In this document: positions 1 to 12,486 of the stretch, piece by piece
Position numbering within the stretch: the stretch's first letter is position 1
Layout of the letters: the number at the start of each line of letters is the position of its first letter
Assembly: GCF_016545825.1 (NCBI RefSeq)
Contig: NC_052621.1
Location: 37,648,687 to 37,712,686 of the forward strand
Source of the DNA: Eucalyptus grandis
Taxonomy: Eukaryota > Streptophyta > Magnoliopsida > Myrtales > Myrtaceae
Direction: 5' to 3'
Length of the DNA: 64,000 nucleotides
Made by a program: the position numbers and the translations under genes
The notes under the pieces: generated by a model
The model's input: only the letters and a program-made list of their open reading frames with translations
The model's database searches: none
What the model was told of the DNA's origin: nothing

Positions 1-1094
1 GACAGAATCGGTGGACGTAAATGTCCCCAAGCAAGAAGGATTGTCTTTTTCAGATTTTAACATCAGGCACTAACCTCTTAACCAAAAAAAAAACATCAGG
101 CACTAACCTAATGTACATGGTACTCTTTCTCTAAAGGGCGCGCTCGCATTATGGTATCGCCGCATCCCCCTCCCTTGCCTCTTCCTTGCAAGTTGAGTGG
201 ACCTTGGCCAACTTTTTGTCTTGGAGAGGTGGTCCTAAGAGTCGGTCACTTTCTGGCTTGGTCATCCAAGACGGATGTAGTTGTAATGGTATCTTCTTAG
301 CTTCTTCGCTTTCAAATTTTCAGCCTCACTTGACAGCTGACTTGGAGAACAATTCTACTTCACTCATTTTAGGGGTGAAATATTAAACGAAAGTTTTTCT
401 TTCCACATGGGCATCACAGGTATTCAAATGAAATAATCTTTAACAAAATCGAGCGTGACATCAATGAGAGTAAGTTTGAATGCGCATTGTCAATTGATTT
501 ACCCAGTGAGAACAATCAATTTCAAAGTCAAAAATGTCCACAAAATCCTCATAACTGGGAAAAAATCCCGGCAGTGACAACATCATCCCTACCACCAATT
601 CATCCTCAAAATACCAAATTCAAAATCCAGATCAAACTCAGAGCATTAAAGAATAACACACACAATATGCCACACAGCTTATAGAGCGTATCGTCTTGAA
701 TATCCCTCGAAACAAACATTGGATTTAATAAGTGGACTTGCAACAAAAAAAGATTCCCCAGGCAAAGGCAAATAAATGACTAAAGAGAATGTGCTGTAGG
801 TTGACCCAGTTGATGGTCAATGTTGGGATTGCCTCAAAACCATTATGGCGTTACTTCAAGCAATGGGTAATGGAGACTGAGTTCGAAAGCTCTACAAAGA
901 TAATGGTGGACCCAAAGCCTTGAGTGCATCTGGTATTATCTCTATAAACAGTAAAATGCAGATACAGCATCCATTTGAAGGATAGAGAAATGGTATAAAA
1001 AGACAGATGAGGCATTCTAAAGAACAACTAATTACAAAACATAGAGAGATTGGCCCATACTGACAATCCACTAGTAATGCTAAAAATGACATCG
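1..1094. other. 3' flank of GOS11, no gene recognised
   Basis: No coding sequence is supported here. The open frames are short and without family features. Roughly the last 200 bases should include the 3' UTR of the minus-strand GOS11 gene, whose stop codon lies at 1095-1097. Confidence 0.4.
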
Positions 1095-3072
1095 TTACTT
1101 GCTCAGCCAATACATGAAAATAAGGAATGTGCAAACAGAAGCAACAAGAGAGAGTATGATGGTATCCATTGACTTTTTCCTCTTTATTGCTGAGAGAATT
1201 TGATTAACCTGCAGCAACATATCAGAGAAAATACATTTGTTCACACGACACATGTAGAAATATTACATATAAGCTAAGAAAATACAGAACCATCCGTCCT
1301 TCATATTTGATCTATTATTTACATAGATTTCGCTTCCCATCATGTTTACCTCTTAATATCGCTCTCCTTCACGTCTTGTTTTGGTCAAAAGATAATACCA
1401 AGAAAAAACTTATTCAAAGGCACTCGTAACTTTTTACATTATGCCATGACCATGAAGTTTTGTGGCTTCATATGCAACCAAGTCCCCAAACATATTATCC
1501 CTAATACATATACTGATGTCAAAATATTTAAATATTAAATTCCGCCTTCATCTAATATCTTAAACTTTTAGAGTAATCGGTTATGGCCTATAAAACCTCA
1601 CAGTATCAGCATAGGATGGTCCTGAGCTCAGATCTTTTCAGATATCTTATTTGCCTCCTCATTATATATTTTCACCCTTTAGTCTCAGGATAAAGTCCAG
1701 CTTACGTGTCAGAGAAAGTATTAGAGTGTTTGAATATAAACCACGCATTCATCTAACAATTTAAATTTTTAGAACATTTGGTTGTGTTCCATAAAATTTT
1801 ATAAATGAAATGACCACTTACCGATGGAAGGCGGCTGCTGACATTGCTAAGTTTTGAATTGATGCCCCCAAAAGTGGAACGTTGCAAAACAAGGGTACCG
1901 AGTGTTGCTTGAGCTTGAGATATGACATTATCCATCTGCAGCAGAGGAACATGTTCAATAAGGTGGTCCAACGAATAACCAAGGCTTTTCGTTTTGCCAA
2001 GATATTCACACATACAAAGTACCTAAGTTTAAACCTACATTAGTGGATTAGAGATTGATGTTCCCATACCACACCGAACTGATCACCTAGATTGTTCAGC
2101 CAGTGGCTTGCAAAGGTATAGGTCCGTGCATCCATTGATACAGTAAAAGAAGCAATGATCACAAAAGAACATCTGGACAACCATCAAGTTATTTGACATA
2201 AAAGAAGCCCAGGTGTTGAAAGAGCAGATGAAACTAAAAATTGAAACAAAAGAAACTGGGATAGCGCATATTCAGATTCTACCCTAGCAAAAGCAAAATA
2301 TATAGAGAGCCATGATGCAAGCTGATACCTAATGGTGAAGGTGCCAGCAGAATATTTCAAGAGATTTCCCTAATAACCACAGGTTATGACTAAAAACAAA
2401 ATAACAAACAGTGAAATGCCCACAAAATTAAGAGTTGCTGATAACACACACGGGATGTATATAGTAGCCATGCCAAGCTGTTCTTGTTGTAAGTTCATAC
2501 CAAAATTGTCAACACGCTATAAGATGAAAAAAACTACATGTGACACCTCATCAACAACAAACAATAACCCTGATACTGGCACATTGCGTCATAATTTATC
2601 TTCAATTTCAATAGCAACAAGCAAATTGTTATGCCATTATTTTAGAAGCCAATATTGCATACCTGTCCTGTACTTCTGCCAATGGATGCATGCTCCTTAA
2701 GGAGCGCTTGCTCTGGAGAACCGTGGCCATCTTCCAAGTCCAGCCTTGTCCTATCAAACTCCCTAAAATCCTCAAGGAGTGAAGCATGCTCTTGTTTAGC
2801 TCTTAGGCTGGATCGAAGTCGATAGAACTCCTGCATTCATGTAAATTAAGGTAATTCGGCCAATTCTTAAGGCATAGAATTGTAAGTTTATGGGAGAAGT
2901 TTCCTCAAAACCCAAATGAGTCATGAGAATTTACCCCAAAAGAAAGTTAGTCATGGGAAGATAAAGTCCCTCATCCATACCAGAAAATTTGATATATAAC
3001 ATTCCACATCCCCAACAAATAGGAAATTCCCATGTAAAATAAATTCCCCGGTTCTTACAGAGAGCAACCAAT

Positions 3073-3111
<39 letters not shown>

Positions 3112-6100
3112 AAAAAGGAAAGTAAAAGAGGCTACTTTTATTTTCTGATCAGTGGAAGATACAGGATCAAGAAAGGAGGTACTTTAGTTTAACTGGTAGA
3201 CTTGAGAATGGCATAGTCATGCCCTTTTAAGAAAAGATAAAGTCATGTCTTGTAATCTTCATGAACTTGAGCATCTCATCTCTAAGTACAAGTGACTTTT
3301 TCTATCTCTTCTTAATATCCAAATACACTAGAATGCCAATAGAAATACAAAGGACAAGTCCGTTAAAATGACCTACTAAAATTATCCCACTAGAATATCA
3401 AACTCTGTTCAGAACAGTGGAAGATACAGGATCAAGAAAGGAGGTATTTTAGCTTAACTGATAGACTTGAGAATGGCATAGTCATGCCCTTCTAAGAAAA
3501 GATAAACTCATGTCTTGTAATCTTCATGAACTTGAGCATCTCATCTCTAAGGGTGCGTTTGGTTCAACTTTCCCAAGGGGCTTTCAGTCTCCAAAGCCCC
3601 TGGGGGAAATGCTGGCCTTGAAAAAGCTGAAAGCCCAATGTTGATAGGGACTAGCTTTGGGCTTTCAACATTTGACCACATGCATGCTGAACTACTTTTT
3701 TTTTTCCCAAAACTACCATCATAGATTTTTTAGTTTTTTGGTTTTACCTCTCATTGTTCCAAAACTACCCTTACCTTCACTACAATCAGCAAAGAGTTTA
3801 ATTTTTTTAATGAAAAAAATGAAATCCAAAAGCCCTGTATAAAAAAAGATTTGCTAAACACTCTTAACGCCAAAATAGCTTTGCCAAGAATTTTTTACCA
3901 AATGCAATTTGTATTTCCCCAAAGCCCTTTAGACCAAAGATATTTGCATTTCCCCAAGGCCCATTTTAAAAGTTGAACCAAACGCAGCCTAAGTACAAGT
4001 GACTTTTTCTCTCTCTTCTTAATATCCAAATACACTAGAATGCGAATAGAAATACAAAGGACAAGTCTGTTAAAATGACCTACTAAAATTATCCCACTAG
4101 AATATCAAACTCTGTTCAGAACGACATATTACACAGCCATCTGATCAAAACAAGAATATTTCAGTTACAGGTGCTAGGTACCTAGCAATAAAAAATTTCC
4201 CCCTACAGCCAAAAATCACAGAAAAAGTAAAGAGCAAAATGCAATACAAATTTTTATTATACTAGCAATGCTCACACAAAGGATAATCTGAAAGTCAGGA
4301 GGGAAGTATTAAGATTCGCAGGTAGGCATGTGGAAAAAAATCAAGTAGACAAGAATGGAGTTGAGACCATTGCTACAGTCAAGGTGTGATGGAAGAAACA
4401 TTCTATGTTAAAACGAAACATGGTAAATCAGCAACTCATGGTAATCTGCAGGGTCTTCTAACTTGGCAAGTTTGGTGAATGTGCAAGGGAAAAGGAAAAG
4501 GAAAGACCTAAGAAGGCAGAAACATGAAGAAAATAACATAGAATATTTTGATCATATTGACAAGACACAAAGTGAAATTTGACACCACTCAACAACCGAA
4601 GCCTATGTTGTTACTTTTTCTCAAATGGAATAGAGTTCCGAATGCTGAGGTAGCTCCAGAATTTGTGCCACAACAGGAATGATAATGATTTTATCTGCCA
4701 TCCAGTATGTAACCAATTGAAGTTAGTGTGATTTATGATTATGTTTAGTCACCTTCATGGAGTACATTTGAATCAAGAGAGGAGTGGGCAGTCCATCTGC
4801 CTATTTTGATGGTTTGCACTTATAAAAGATTTGCCAATAAATCAATAATTTCCTACAGAAGATTCAACTATTTTTGAAAATGCGTGCATTTTTCACTGAA
4901 GTTCTTGCTCATGACCTATTTGTATGATGCACAACAATCAGTGAAATATGATAGGATATGATAACCTCTAGTCCCTGAATTGATCATTCTACTAGGATGA
5001 GCTTGTGATATAAGAGCAATTAAGAAAAATTCTTGCACAGCCCTACTCTATCTTCTCCAGTCTGATATTCTGATGAGCAACCAAAAACACAGCTGAGACT
5101 CAAAGATCTCAAGTTGACTCTAAATTAACCAACACTGAAGTATCATTTGGTGCTTAGACCAAGTCAAATCTCAAAACGACGACCCTATTAACCAATGTCA
5201 AACTGCCAAAAATACCTGCGTAAGATCTTGTAGAATTTCTTGATGCCGTGTCAATGTATGAGAAACCATCTCAGATCCTCCAGATGATACCCAAGCTTGC
5301 ATTTGTATATTTACTTGTTCGAGCTGTTTCAGTAGTCGATCTATCCCAGTTTCAACATCTGTCTCCGTAGCATCAGCTTTAGAAGAAGCCTTTGCAGAAG
5401 CAATCCTCCTATATGAATTCATCTGCTCATCCAACTGAGCTTCAAGCTTTCTTGCCTGCACTCAAAAGGTCAAGAGACATTAGAAGCGAAAGATACATGC
5501 AGCAGCGACATTGACAGGAATCATGATGAGACAGGAAAAATAAGATCCGTAAATTGTCATAGAGTCATTCTGACAACTCTAATGATTCTAAGGAAATTAC
5601 AAACGGGTTAGGATGCTCGAGGAAAATAGTGGCTTCACCTAGCAGGGAATATTTAGACCATTTTCCACTTCAGCAACAAAAGGTCATGCTCCCCTTGTTA
5701 GCATTTGCAGAAACCGTGATTATAATTCACAAACAACTGCAAAACATCAGGATCGGGCATCCAAACACTCCTAAAATCTGTGCGGCCTCGCGCACATATC
5801 CAACATTGCCATAAGTACTCGGCTTAGAAAATAAAAAAACTGAGCAAACAACTCTGCACTCAAGACATCTCTTGTAACGCACGATTGAGGATGTCGAGAC
5901 GAAAATGCACCACTAATTCCGAATTGAGCGACCGAATCCACCTTTATCGACTTCACATGTAAAGGATCTGGACCGTTCAATACTCAAGGGGCAGAGACTC
6001 TAACTCTCCAGAGTCGTCACGCGAAATCCTCGCCAGATCGGACAGTCGACCTTAATCAACTGACACCGACAAAATCAACTCCATCGCGCCCCCTAGACTC

Positions 6101-6362
6101 CTCGTGGATCAGACGCCGGACATGACAAAACGACATTCAAGTCAAACGAAATCCTAAAATCAAGCCAAAAACGAAGGCCCGACCGAGGCGATCTCCAGCA
6201 AGTCAACAAAGAATTCATCCATTCAATCACAAGAACAAAAGGAACATCAGCTCGTCAAATCGATTCCGACGAGGACGACAATAAGGGAAGAAGAAGAAGA
6301 AGAAGAAGAAGAAAAATAAGGACCTGCTTGCGGAGGGCGTCCCATGAGCTCGGCACCTCCAT
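1095..6362 (-). CDS. GOS11: Golgi SNARE of the GOS11 (GS28/Gos1) type, five exons
   Basis: Qb-SNARE of the Golgi GOS28 family, acting in ER-Golgi and intra-Golgi vesicle fusion. Exons in order of transcription are 6324-6362, 5216-5455, 2663-2830, 1822-1935 and 1095-1208. All have GT/AG borders and phase 0, giving 224 aa, close to the roughly 223 aa of Arabidopsis GOS11. The protein starts MEVPSSWDALRKQ, the usual family start. The middle carries the family block WVSSGGSEMVSHTLTRHQEI (about residues 66-85). The SNARE motif spans roughly residues 130-187, with the zero-layer Gln in LQRSTF. A hydrophobic tail anchor lies at about residues 203-222, ending YWLSK. Intron 1 holds a GAA tract next to its donor, and intron 2 holds a MITE and a tandem duplication. 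No lesion was seen, so the gene should be functional. Confidence 0.93.
3076..3108. repeat. (GA)n microsatellite
   Basis: About sixteen uninterrupted GA units within intron 2 of the GOS11 gene. Confidence 0.95.
3151..4122. repeat. 265-bp direct tandem duplication, second copy interrupted by a MITE
   Basis: Copy 1 is 3151-3415 and copy 2 is 3416-4122. Both start AGTGGAAGATACAGGATCAA and end CTCTGTTCAGAAC. After removing the 439-bp insertion and one 3-bp target duplication, copy 2 is also 265 bp. The few substitutions between the copies point to a fairly recent event. It lies in GOS11 intron 2. Confidence 0.9.
3551..3989. mobile_element. Tourist-like (PIF/Harbinger) MITE, 439 bp
   Basis: The terminal inverted repeats begin GGGTGCGTTTGGTTCAAC on the left and, read on the other strand, GGCTGCGTTTGGTTCAAC on the right. 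A 3-bp TAA target duplication flanks the element (3548-3550 and 3990-3992). The uninterrupted paralogous site in the neighbouring tandem copy reads CTCTAAGTAC, which confirms insertion at TAA. There is no transposase coding capacity. The 3-bp TAA target and TIRs of this kind are typical of PIF/Harbinger-derived MITEs. Confidence 0.85.
6287..6312. repeat. (GAA)n tract beside the GOS11 exon-1 donor
   Basis: About eight GAA units. On the gene strand they form a CTT-rich stretch about 10 bases inside intron 1. CTT/GAA tracts are common near plant 5' ends. Confidence 0.8.
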
Positions 6363-7320
6363 GAATCGAGCAGCCGAGCTGTCAACTTATCGCGAAATCG
6401 AATCGGAGAAAGGGGCGACGATCGCGACGGAGGGATTCCGCCGGTGCCGGATCGGATTCCGGGAACTCGGCTCTCCGGTTCTCGGCGGCGGATTGCGAGC
6501 GGCGGCGATCGGAGGTTGGCGTTGCGGATTTCGATTCGGGCTCCGTGGGTTTTTGTCGAGAGAGACGGGGACAGACCGCCCGATCCCCCAACGGCAATTT
6601 GGCCCAGTTCGCTTCTTCCTCAATTCACCGTGCTTGATTAATTTTATTTTTATTATTATTTTTGGCCTTTTTTTCTAATTGCGGGAAGTTATTCTTTATT
6701 TCCTTGCAAAATTGCCGCCACTCGCGGGAAGTTATTCTTATCCCCCGACCGGTCCGCAGGTCTTTTCTTATCTCCACCAACTATTCACATAAATGAAAAA
6801 AATTATCGGCCTAAAAGTTATGCCGAACGTGCAATAAAATCCTGAAATTTCAGATGGTATATGATCAAGTATTGCCATTAATTAAGTTCATATTGAGTGA
6901 TGGTGGAAAAATTGAAAAAATGTGTTTTTTTTTAAGACGTTTAACTCACCACTTTCAAATATGGTTTGCAATTTTTTATGCATTACCACTTTCCAAAGAG
7001 TATCATGAAGAATATTTCATATGCCCATCATTGGATAAATAATTTGTATATTCTTTTACATATCGACGATTTGAGATGTAAATATGTGAATTATCTTTTA
7101 TAATGTCAGCAGATTTAATGAGAATTTATTTTTTAAAACAGTAAAGTTTTATCCAGAGTAATTTTTTCCCCGATTAAAAATAAATTTGCTACTTAACTTT
7201 AAATGTGGTTAGTTTTAGTTTTCCACATAATCCTATTACTTTCTCTTCATCAGAAAAAGTAAATTTTTGTGCTGTTAATGATTGAAAAAATTCCCATATA
7301 TTTCGTTTCTCCGCACCGAA
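6363..7320. other. Intergenic region between divergent GOS11 and L7-like genes
   Basis: This region holds the 5' UTR and promoter of GOS11 (GC-rich near 6,380-6,600) and then AT-rich spacer. The overlapping open frames at 6,330-6,680 are by-products of GC richness on both strands and show no family features. Confidence 0.5.
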
Positions 7321-7378
7321 TGTATATATATATTTTTTGGGTAATATCTTAAAGAAGAGCAACAACCTAAAACCCTAA
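7321..7378 (+). promoter_or_regulatory. TATA tract and telo-box of the L7-like ribosomal protein gene
   Basis: A TATATATATAT tract at 7323-7333 is followed by AAACCCTAA at 7370-7378, a perfect telo-box. Telo-boxes are well known near transcription starts of plant ribosomal-protein and translation-factor genes, and the spacing to the ATG (about 225 bp) fits. A pyrimidine-rich leader (CTTTCTCCTCCTCTC) follows at once, as in 5'TOP-like plant leaders. Confidence 0.65.
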
Positions 7379-7603
7379 TCTTTCTCCTCCTCTCCCGGGA
7401 GCTCTAGCATTCAGTCGTTCCTCCTCGCCTCCCTCGCGTTGTGCTCACGGTCCTTGCTCGCATCCGCAGATCAGTAGGCATCTTCTTCTTAACCTAGCTT
7501 CGATTGTTCGCTGCAATGGTTATTGTTTCTCTGGCTCATCGGCGCGTTCTGGGCTTTGCGCAGGGTTCTTGCTTCGGGGGATTTTCTGATTTTGGGCAAT
7601 TCG

Positions 7604-9955
7604 ATGGCGGAGGAGGCGGCGGCGGCGGCGCAGCCGTTGACGTACGTGCAGGAGGCGATACTGAAGAAGAGGAAGAGCACCGAGGAGTTGGCGCTCCGGC
7701 GGAGGGCCCAGCTCCAGCTGCGCCAGAAGAGGTCGAAGCACTCCAAATCGAGCGACTTCAAAATGCCCGAGCAGTTCATCAAAGATTTCAGGGAGAAGGT
7801 GAGCTGTCGTCTTTTTTCAACTTTTTAGTTTAGTTTGGATGTCGGGGTTCGTGTCGTCCTGATGTAGGTTGTGCGGGTACTTGTGGGTTAACTGGGAATT
7901 GGGAAACGGGAACTTGTAGTTAGGTTCCTGAATCTCGATCGTCGTGGAAGGAAGGTCGTGCGATTCGATTGCTTACTCGTGCTTTGCTATTTCATGGGTG
8001 GCCATTTTAGTTTGTCCTCTCCGTGTATATCCGTTTGGGGTCGATTTAATTGGTGCTTCAGAGACATTCGTGTATGATGGGGGCTGCTTCGGCAGTACTG
8101 TTATCGAGAGACTCGACTTTTACTCTATGTAGAGTCAGCTTTAGAGTGTCAGTAGCACAATGATTTTGGAGGTTGATGTCTGTTGTGACGCCTACATGGT
8201 ACAGCCTAACCAGTGGAACGAGAACTTTGCTGAAAGCTTCCCATTGAGCTCTAGAGGTATTCGGCTATTATGTGGACTTCGCTACACTTTCAGCTTAGTC
8301 GGACCTTTTTTCCTCCCATGTCATGGCCACAGTCTTTGCCCCTTTCCATTTGTTCTTTCTTTTTCTTTTGTTGACCATGCTTACTATGAATTAACTGGTG
8401 CTACAACTACATTTCTGCGGGAACATCCAGTGGTTTCACAACGTAGATCGTGTTTGGTTTCTTGATGATGCCCGTACGGTCCTCTGTTGACTCCTGAATG
8501 TGGAAAATAAATGAAACAGGACACAAAATCATTTACCTTGCTTCTTTGTGTAGGAACTTGATCTCATTCGAATGAAACACAGGGTTAAGAGACGAGCACC
8601 GCCAGTAGCACCGACGAATGCGAAGCTGCTCTTCATTATCCGCATTCAAGGGTGGGATTCTTGCCCAGTGGAGTTTATTTCTTATGGTGGGTTTGTTGTC
8701 CTCACATTCTGAACTCTACCATCTTCTCCTCCCAGGAAAAATGACATGCATCCAAAAACTAAAAAGATCTTAAACAATCTGAGACTAAGAAGAGTCCTTA
8801 GTGGTGTCTTTGTGAAGGCAACTGAAGGAATCCTGGCGATGCTGCAAAAGGTGGAGCCGTATGTCACGTATGGGTAGGCAACTTAAATTCTGCCTTGCAT
8901 CCTTCTTTGATTCTGTAGTAGTAATTGTCATGTTGCTGACAGCTATAGGAGCTGGTGACATTTTTTGGGTCTGTTCCTCAACTTGTGGTTCAACTGCAGA
9001 AAACCCTCTTTAGTCAAAAAGACTGAAATTTTTTAGACGGGATAGAAATACTGTCTTCTCAAGCCCTGCCTGTTTGGGACCCATAGATCACATGCTGCTG
9101 GTTATTAGTGGAGCTGGCCTAAGATGCGTGGTAACACCTCTTAGCTTTAAGAGCATTTGATAAGTCATAAGTACTTTTAATTATTCAAAAACATAGGCCT
9201 TGACTATTTCCATATCTCCTTTGACAGTTCTTAATAAAAAATTATCAGTCATTAATAGTCTTCTGCCCTTGGAGTAAAGTTTACCACCTGGCCTTAGTTG
9301 AATGTTTGCATCACAATTAGCATTTGAATGCCATCTTCTACATATGCGCTGTGATTATTTTGAAACCTGTTAATGCCTTCATGATTATCCTAACCTAACT
9401 TAGTCTTTTGTACCTGAGCATTTTATGGAGGATCTTTTTTGTCTTGTCTTTTTTCTCTTTTTGAAGGTATCCTAATCTTACAAATGTGAGGGAGCTTATT
9501 ATCAAGAAGGGATTTGCAAACATTGACAAGCAGAGGGTTCCTTTAACGGACAATAACATCATTGAGCAGGTACTTCATCATGAAATCTAGTAGATGAAAT
9601 TTGTTCATTAAGCATATGCTGTCTTCCCTTAGTTTTGTTGGGACCATTCCCAGCCCTTTGTATCATCACATGTCGTCTTGCGTTTCGTGTGTGTGAAGAA
9701 CCTTCTTTGCCAATTTTTTTTTTTTTTTTTTTGGAGCAGGAAGTGGGCAAGTATGGCATCTTATGCACAGAGGATATAGTCCATGAGATCGCTAATGTGG
9801 GTCCACATTTTAAGGAGGTTACTAGCTTCCTGTGGCCTTTTATGCTCAGCAAGCCAGAAGGAGGCCTAAGGAGAACTAAAAGAATGTACAAGGATGGTGG
9901 AGAAACTGGCAATCGAGAGGATCACATCAATGAACTAATCAGGAAACTGAACTAG
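7604..9955 (+). CDS. RPL7: 60S ribosomal protein L7-like (uL30 family), five exons
   Basis: Component of the 60S subunit, or an L7-related ribosome assembly factor, of the plant L7-1 subtype. Exons are 7604-7798, 8554-8651, 8736-8873, 9467-9569 and 9740-9955, with GT/AG borders and consistent phases, giving 249 aa. The start MAEEAAAAAQPLTYVQEAIL precedes a basic segment (KKRKSTEELALRRRAQLQLR). The uL30 core follows with KLLFIIRIQGKNDMHPKTK, then VEPYVTYGYPNLTNVRELI, then RVPLTDNNIIEQ. The tail GGETGNREDHINELIRKLN is typical of the subtype. The ATG at 7604 is preferred over the in-frame ATG at 7523 because the family starts at MAEE. The last intron has a T-run of about 20 just before its acceptor. 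The gene is intact. Confidence 0.92.
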
Positions 9956-10530
9956 CGTAGGCTGATCTTTGCTTGTGAAGACAGACTTGGACTAGTACCA
10001 CAGTTTTGTTGGCTCTTACCTAAATTTTGAAATTAATGGTAGTGGTCTTGCTTTCTTCTGTCTGTTGCGATAAAACTCAAGTCGAATGCTGAGTATGTGG
10101 TGGTTGCATTCCGTTTGTGATTTCAGAATATCTCAGCAGCTAGCTATCTTAATGTTCTTTCTTATGAATCGGAACCAAGAAATATATCCTCAAACAATCA
10201 TGGTGCGGAATGTACTCTATGCAATTATATGAGGATTTGGCCGTGTCTTCGATTATGACAAATTGGTGTTTCCACTTTATAAATTTTGCTATTTAGATAT
10301 TGCCACTTCATAAGTAATTATGTTCAAATTTTTTCTAAACCTCAAATTTGTATATCTGTAATAAATTTATCATAAATTAATTTTTTTGACTATAAAAAAT
10401 TTCTCATGAATGAATTCAAAGGAAAGGAAAGGAAAAGGTAAAGGCATTCTCATATAGATGCCTCTCGTCGCCATTTCATTCCACTCGTTCAAATCCCGGA
10501 GTTTCAGCTGGAAGTACGACGTGACCGACG
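9956..10530. other. 3' UTR of the L7-like gene and short spacer
   Basis: AT-rich sequence with no coding support. It separates two genes in the same orientation. Confidence 0.5.
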
Positions 10531-10880
10531 ATGGTCGATCGCGAAGACCCATGGCTGGCGCGCGACAAGCTGTACCACGTCCTCTTCTGCCTCTCCCTCA
10601 CCCTCCTCTTCTCTCGCCTCGCCTCCCTCGCCCCCGCCCCTCCCTCCTCCGCCGCCGCTCCTCCTCGTCGGATCCGTCGCCTCCCCTCCTCGCCGGCGCC
10701 GCCAAGGAGGCCGCCGACCACCTCGGCGTCTTCCCCTCCGACGGCGCCTCCGCCAAGGACGCCCTCGCCGACGTCCTGGGCGTCCTCATCGCCGCCTCCG
10801 CCCTCTCCCTCTGCCGCCGCAGGTCCTCGACCCGACCCGCGCCGGAATTGGGTCAGCACGGTGTTGCGTCCATGGTTTGA
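10531..10880 (+). pseudogene. Small membrane protein resembling YfiM/DUF2279, with a frameshift
   Basis: The frame starting at 10531 reads MVDREDPWLARDKLYHVLFC followed by a hydrophobic stretch. The conserved second half lies in another frame and ends at a stop at 10878-10880. It includes AGAAKEAADHLGVFPSDGAS, then KDALADVLGVLIAASALSL. A DK-x-x-H start, an AG-x-x-KE-x-x-D block and a D-A-x-A-D-x-x-G membrane segment together resemble the YfiM/DUF2279 pattern. The two halves are out of register by one missing (or two extra) bases between about 10,615 and 10,660, a C-rich stretch. It is either a recent pseudogene or a base-calling error in the assembly. Everything else is open, and there is no intron between the halves. 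Family assignment is tentative. Confidence 0.55.
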
Positions 10881-12486
10881 CTCGTTTGAGCGGGTAGCTG
10901 GGTTCGATTGCTTCGTTTTGGGGGATAATTTGTGGCCTTCTTTTAATGTCGATCTGAATGCTACGTCGGAGAAGGATATTTCTGAAGCTCTGAAATGCTG
11001 GATCTTTCGGCGAGGCATTCGAAGAAAGCTTGAATTTTGAGGTGGGTGCTATTCGGGATACCAACTCTTTCTGCTTAGCTTCCTCCTGTTTTTGCGGCAT
11101 CGAGTATGTTGTGTTGCTTAGAATTTTAGGACAAAGCTTCGATTTTTTCATCTTGTTCCTGTTAAGACAGCAGAGTATAGTCTATGCTTTAGCTAATTAC
11201 AGGAGGTGTTGGCTTGTTAGTTATTTTCAAATGGAGACATGGTTCAAATCGATTTAAGTTCCAGTGATGATCGCAAAAGCTGATGTTAAAACTGATGTTA
11301 CTCTCTGAAGTAAGATGAAAATCAAGCAAATGCATTCTGAGGTTTAGATTTAGCTCTTTTGCTGAATGACGTGGCAATACAGATGTTATTGCTTGATGCT
11401 TGGTTTTCTTTCCGCTGCCGAGTAAGTTAGCTTTGCATTTGTAACAATCGATGTTGGGGGACTATTGCCAACTACTAGCCTAATTGCGTGATCTATTGTA
11501 GCAGACTAAGTTTGCTTGATTCATTTATATTTTCTTTCCAATACATGACTTCCATAAGCAAGGCAGTTGAGTACAGATGAGTACTTGATACATTTCCTAA
11601 CTTAAAAAATGGTTGTAATCTTCCTCTATGCATCTAAAGTTTACTTGTAGTTTCATAGTATTGTACTGTTGTTGAGACCCTGGTAATCATATCTTAAGAA
11701 TCATGTAGAGTTCCCAAGAAAGCTGCGTGAGATTCTACATGGATTGTGCATGGTAATCAATTCTATAAGCCTCATAAGCATAGTTTAAGACCATGCAAAG
11801 ATTGCGAATTTCACCTGCAATATTGTTGAAATCTATAATTATCAATCAATTATCACCAATCTACTCTCTGGAAGCACAAGATTTGCCTGTTTCATGACTG
11901 TGTTATGGTTGACTAATATAATTCTATTGCATATATTCCTCTCGATCCCAAATACATAGATCAAGAAGCCAAATGTCCAAATGTATGCATAATTTTTCTT
12001 CGCTGTAGCTACAGACCAATATTCTGTTTTGAAGCAAAAAAGGAATAAAGTAAGACAGAAATGCAGAGGGCAATGTCACAAAGCTGATCAGAGAACCCGC
12101 ATCAAGTGGAAAGAGAGAAAGAAGGAAGAGAGAAGGAATAGAGAGGAGGAGGAGGAGGAGAAGGAGAAGGAGAACGTAAAAGAAACAAAGAGAGGGCTGT
12201 AGATTTCTGTGTAACAGAAACTCTATACCCATTGTGTTTATATTAAATGTAAATTGTATATGACCATTATACCCTTATGTAAGTAAAAAAGAAATAAAAC
12301 TCTGAAAATAAAAAATAACTCAATTAAAGTAACTTAACAGGCAATATAGCTAGCTTCATCTATATACGTTGCCGGTGCATAATAGATATTGTTGATCTAT
12401 GTCATACTTGTTTTATCGGAGTTTCTGTTAAATGTGGCAATATGGTGTTATGTTTGCCTGTCGCCTCCTGAATCTACATAAAAGTC
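10881..12486. other. Intergenic spacer between convergent genes
   Basis: AT-rich, with no supported gene. A GGA/GAA-rich tract at about 12,130-12,180 produces a Leu-rich open frame on the minus strand that is an artefact. The 3' UTR of the aquaporin gene should lie just below 12,487. Confidence 0.45.

Noticed and set aside
6328..6678. 116-codon plus-strand frame near the GOS11 start
   Set aside because: It overlaps the GOS11 first exon and 5' UTR antisense and arises from GC-rich sequence that is open on both strands.
7504..7833. Gly/Glu-rich frame overlapping the first L7-like exon
   Set aside because: Out-of-frame reading of a GC-rich exon. The correct frame continues with the family sequence in later exons.
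11924..12232. Leu-rich minus-strand frame resembling a signal peptide
   Set aside because: Caused by a GGA/GAA tract read on the other strand. No other coding features.
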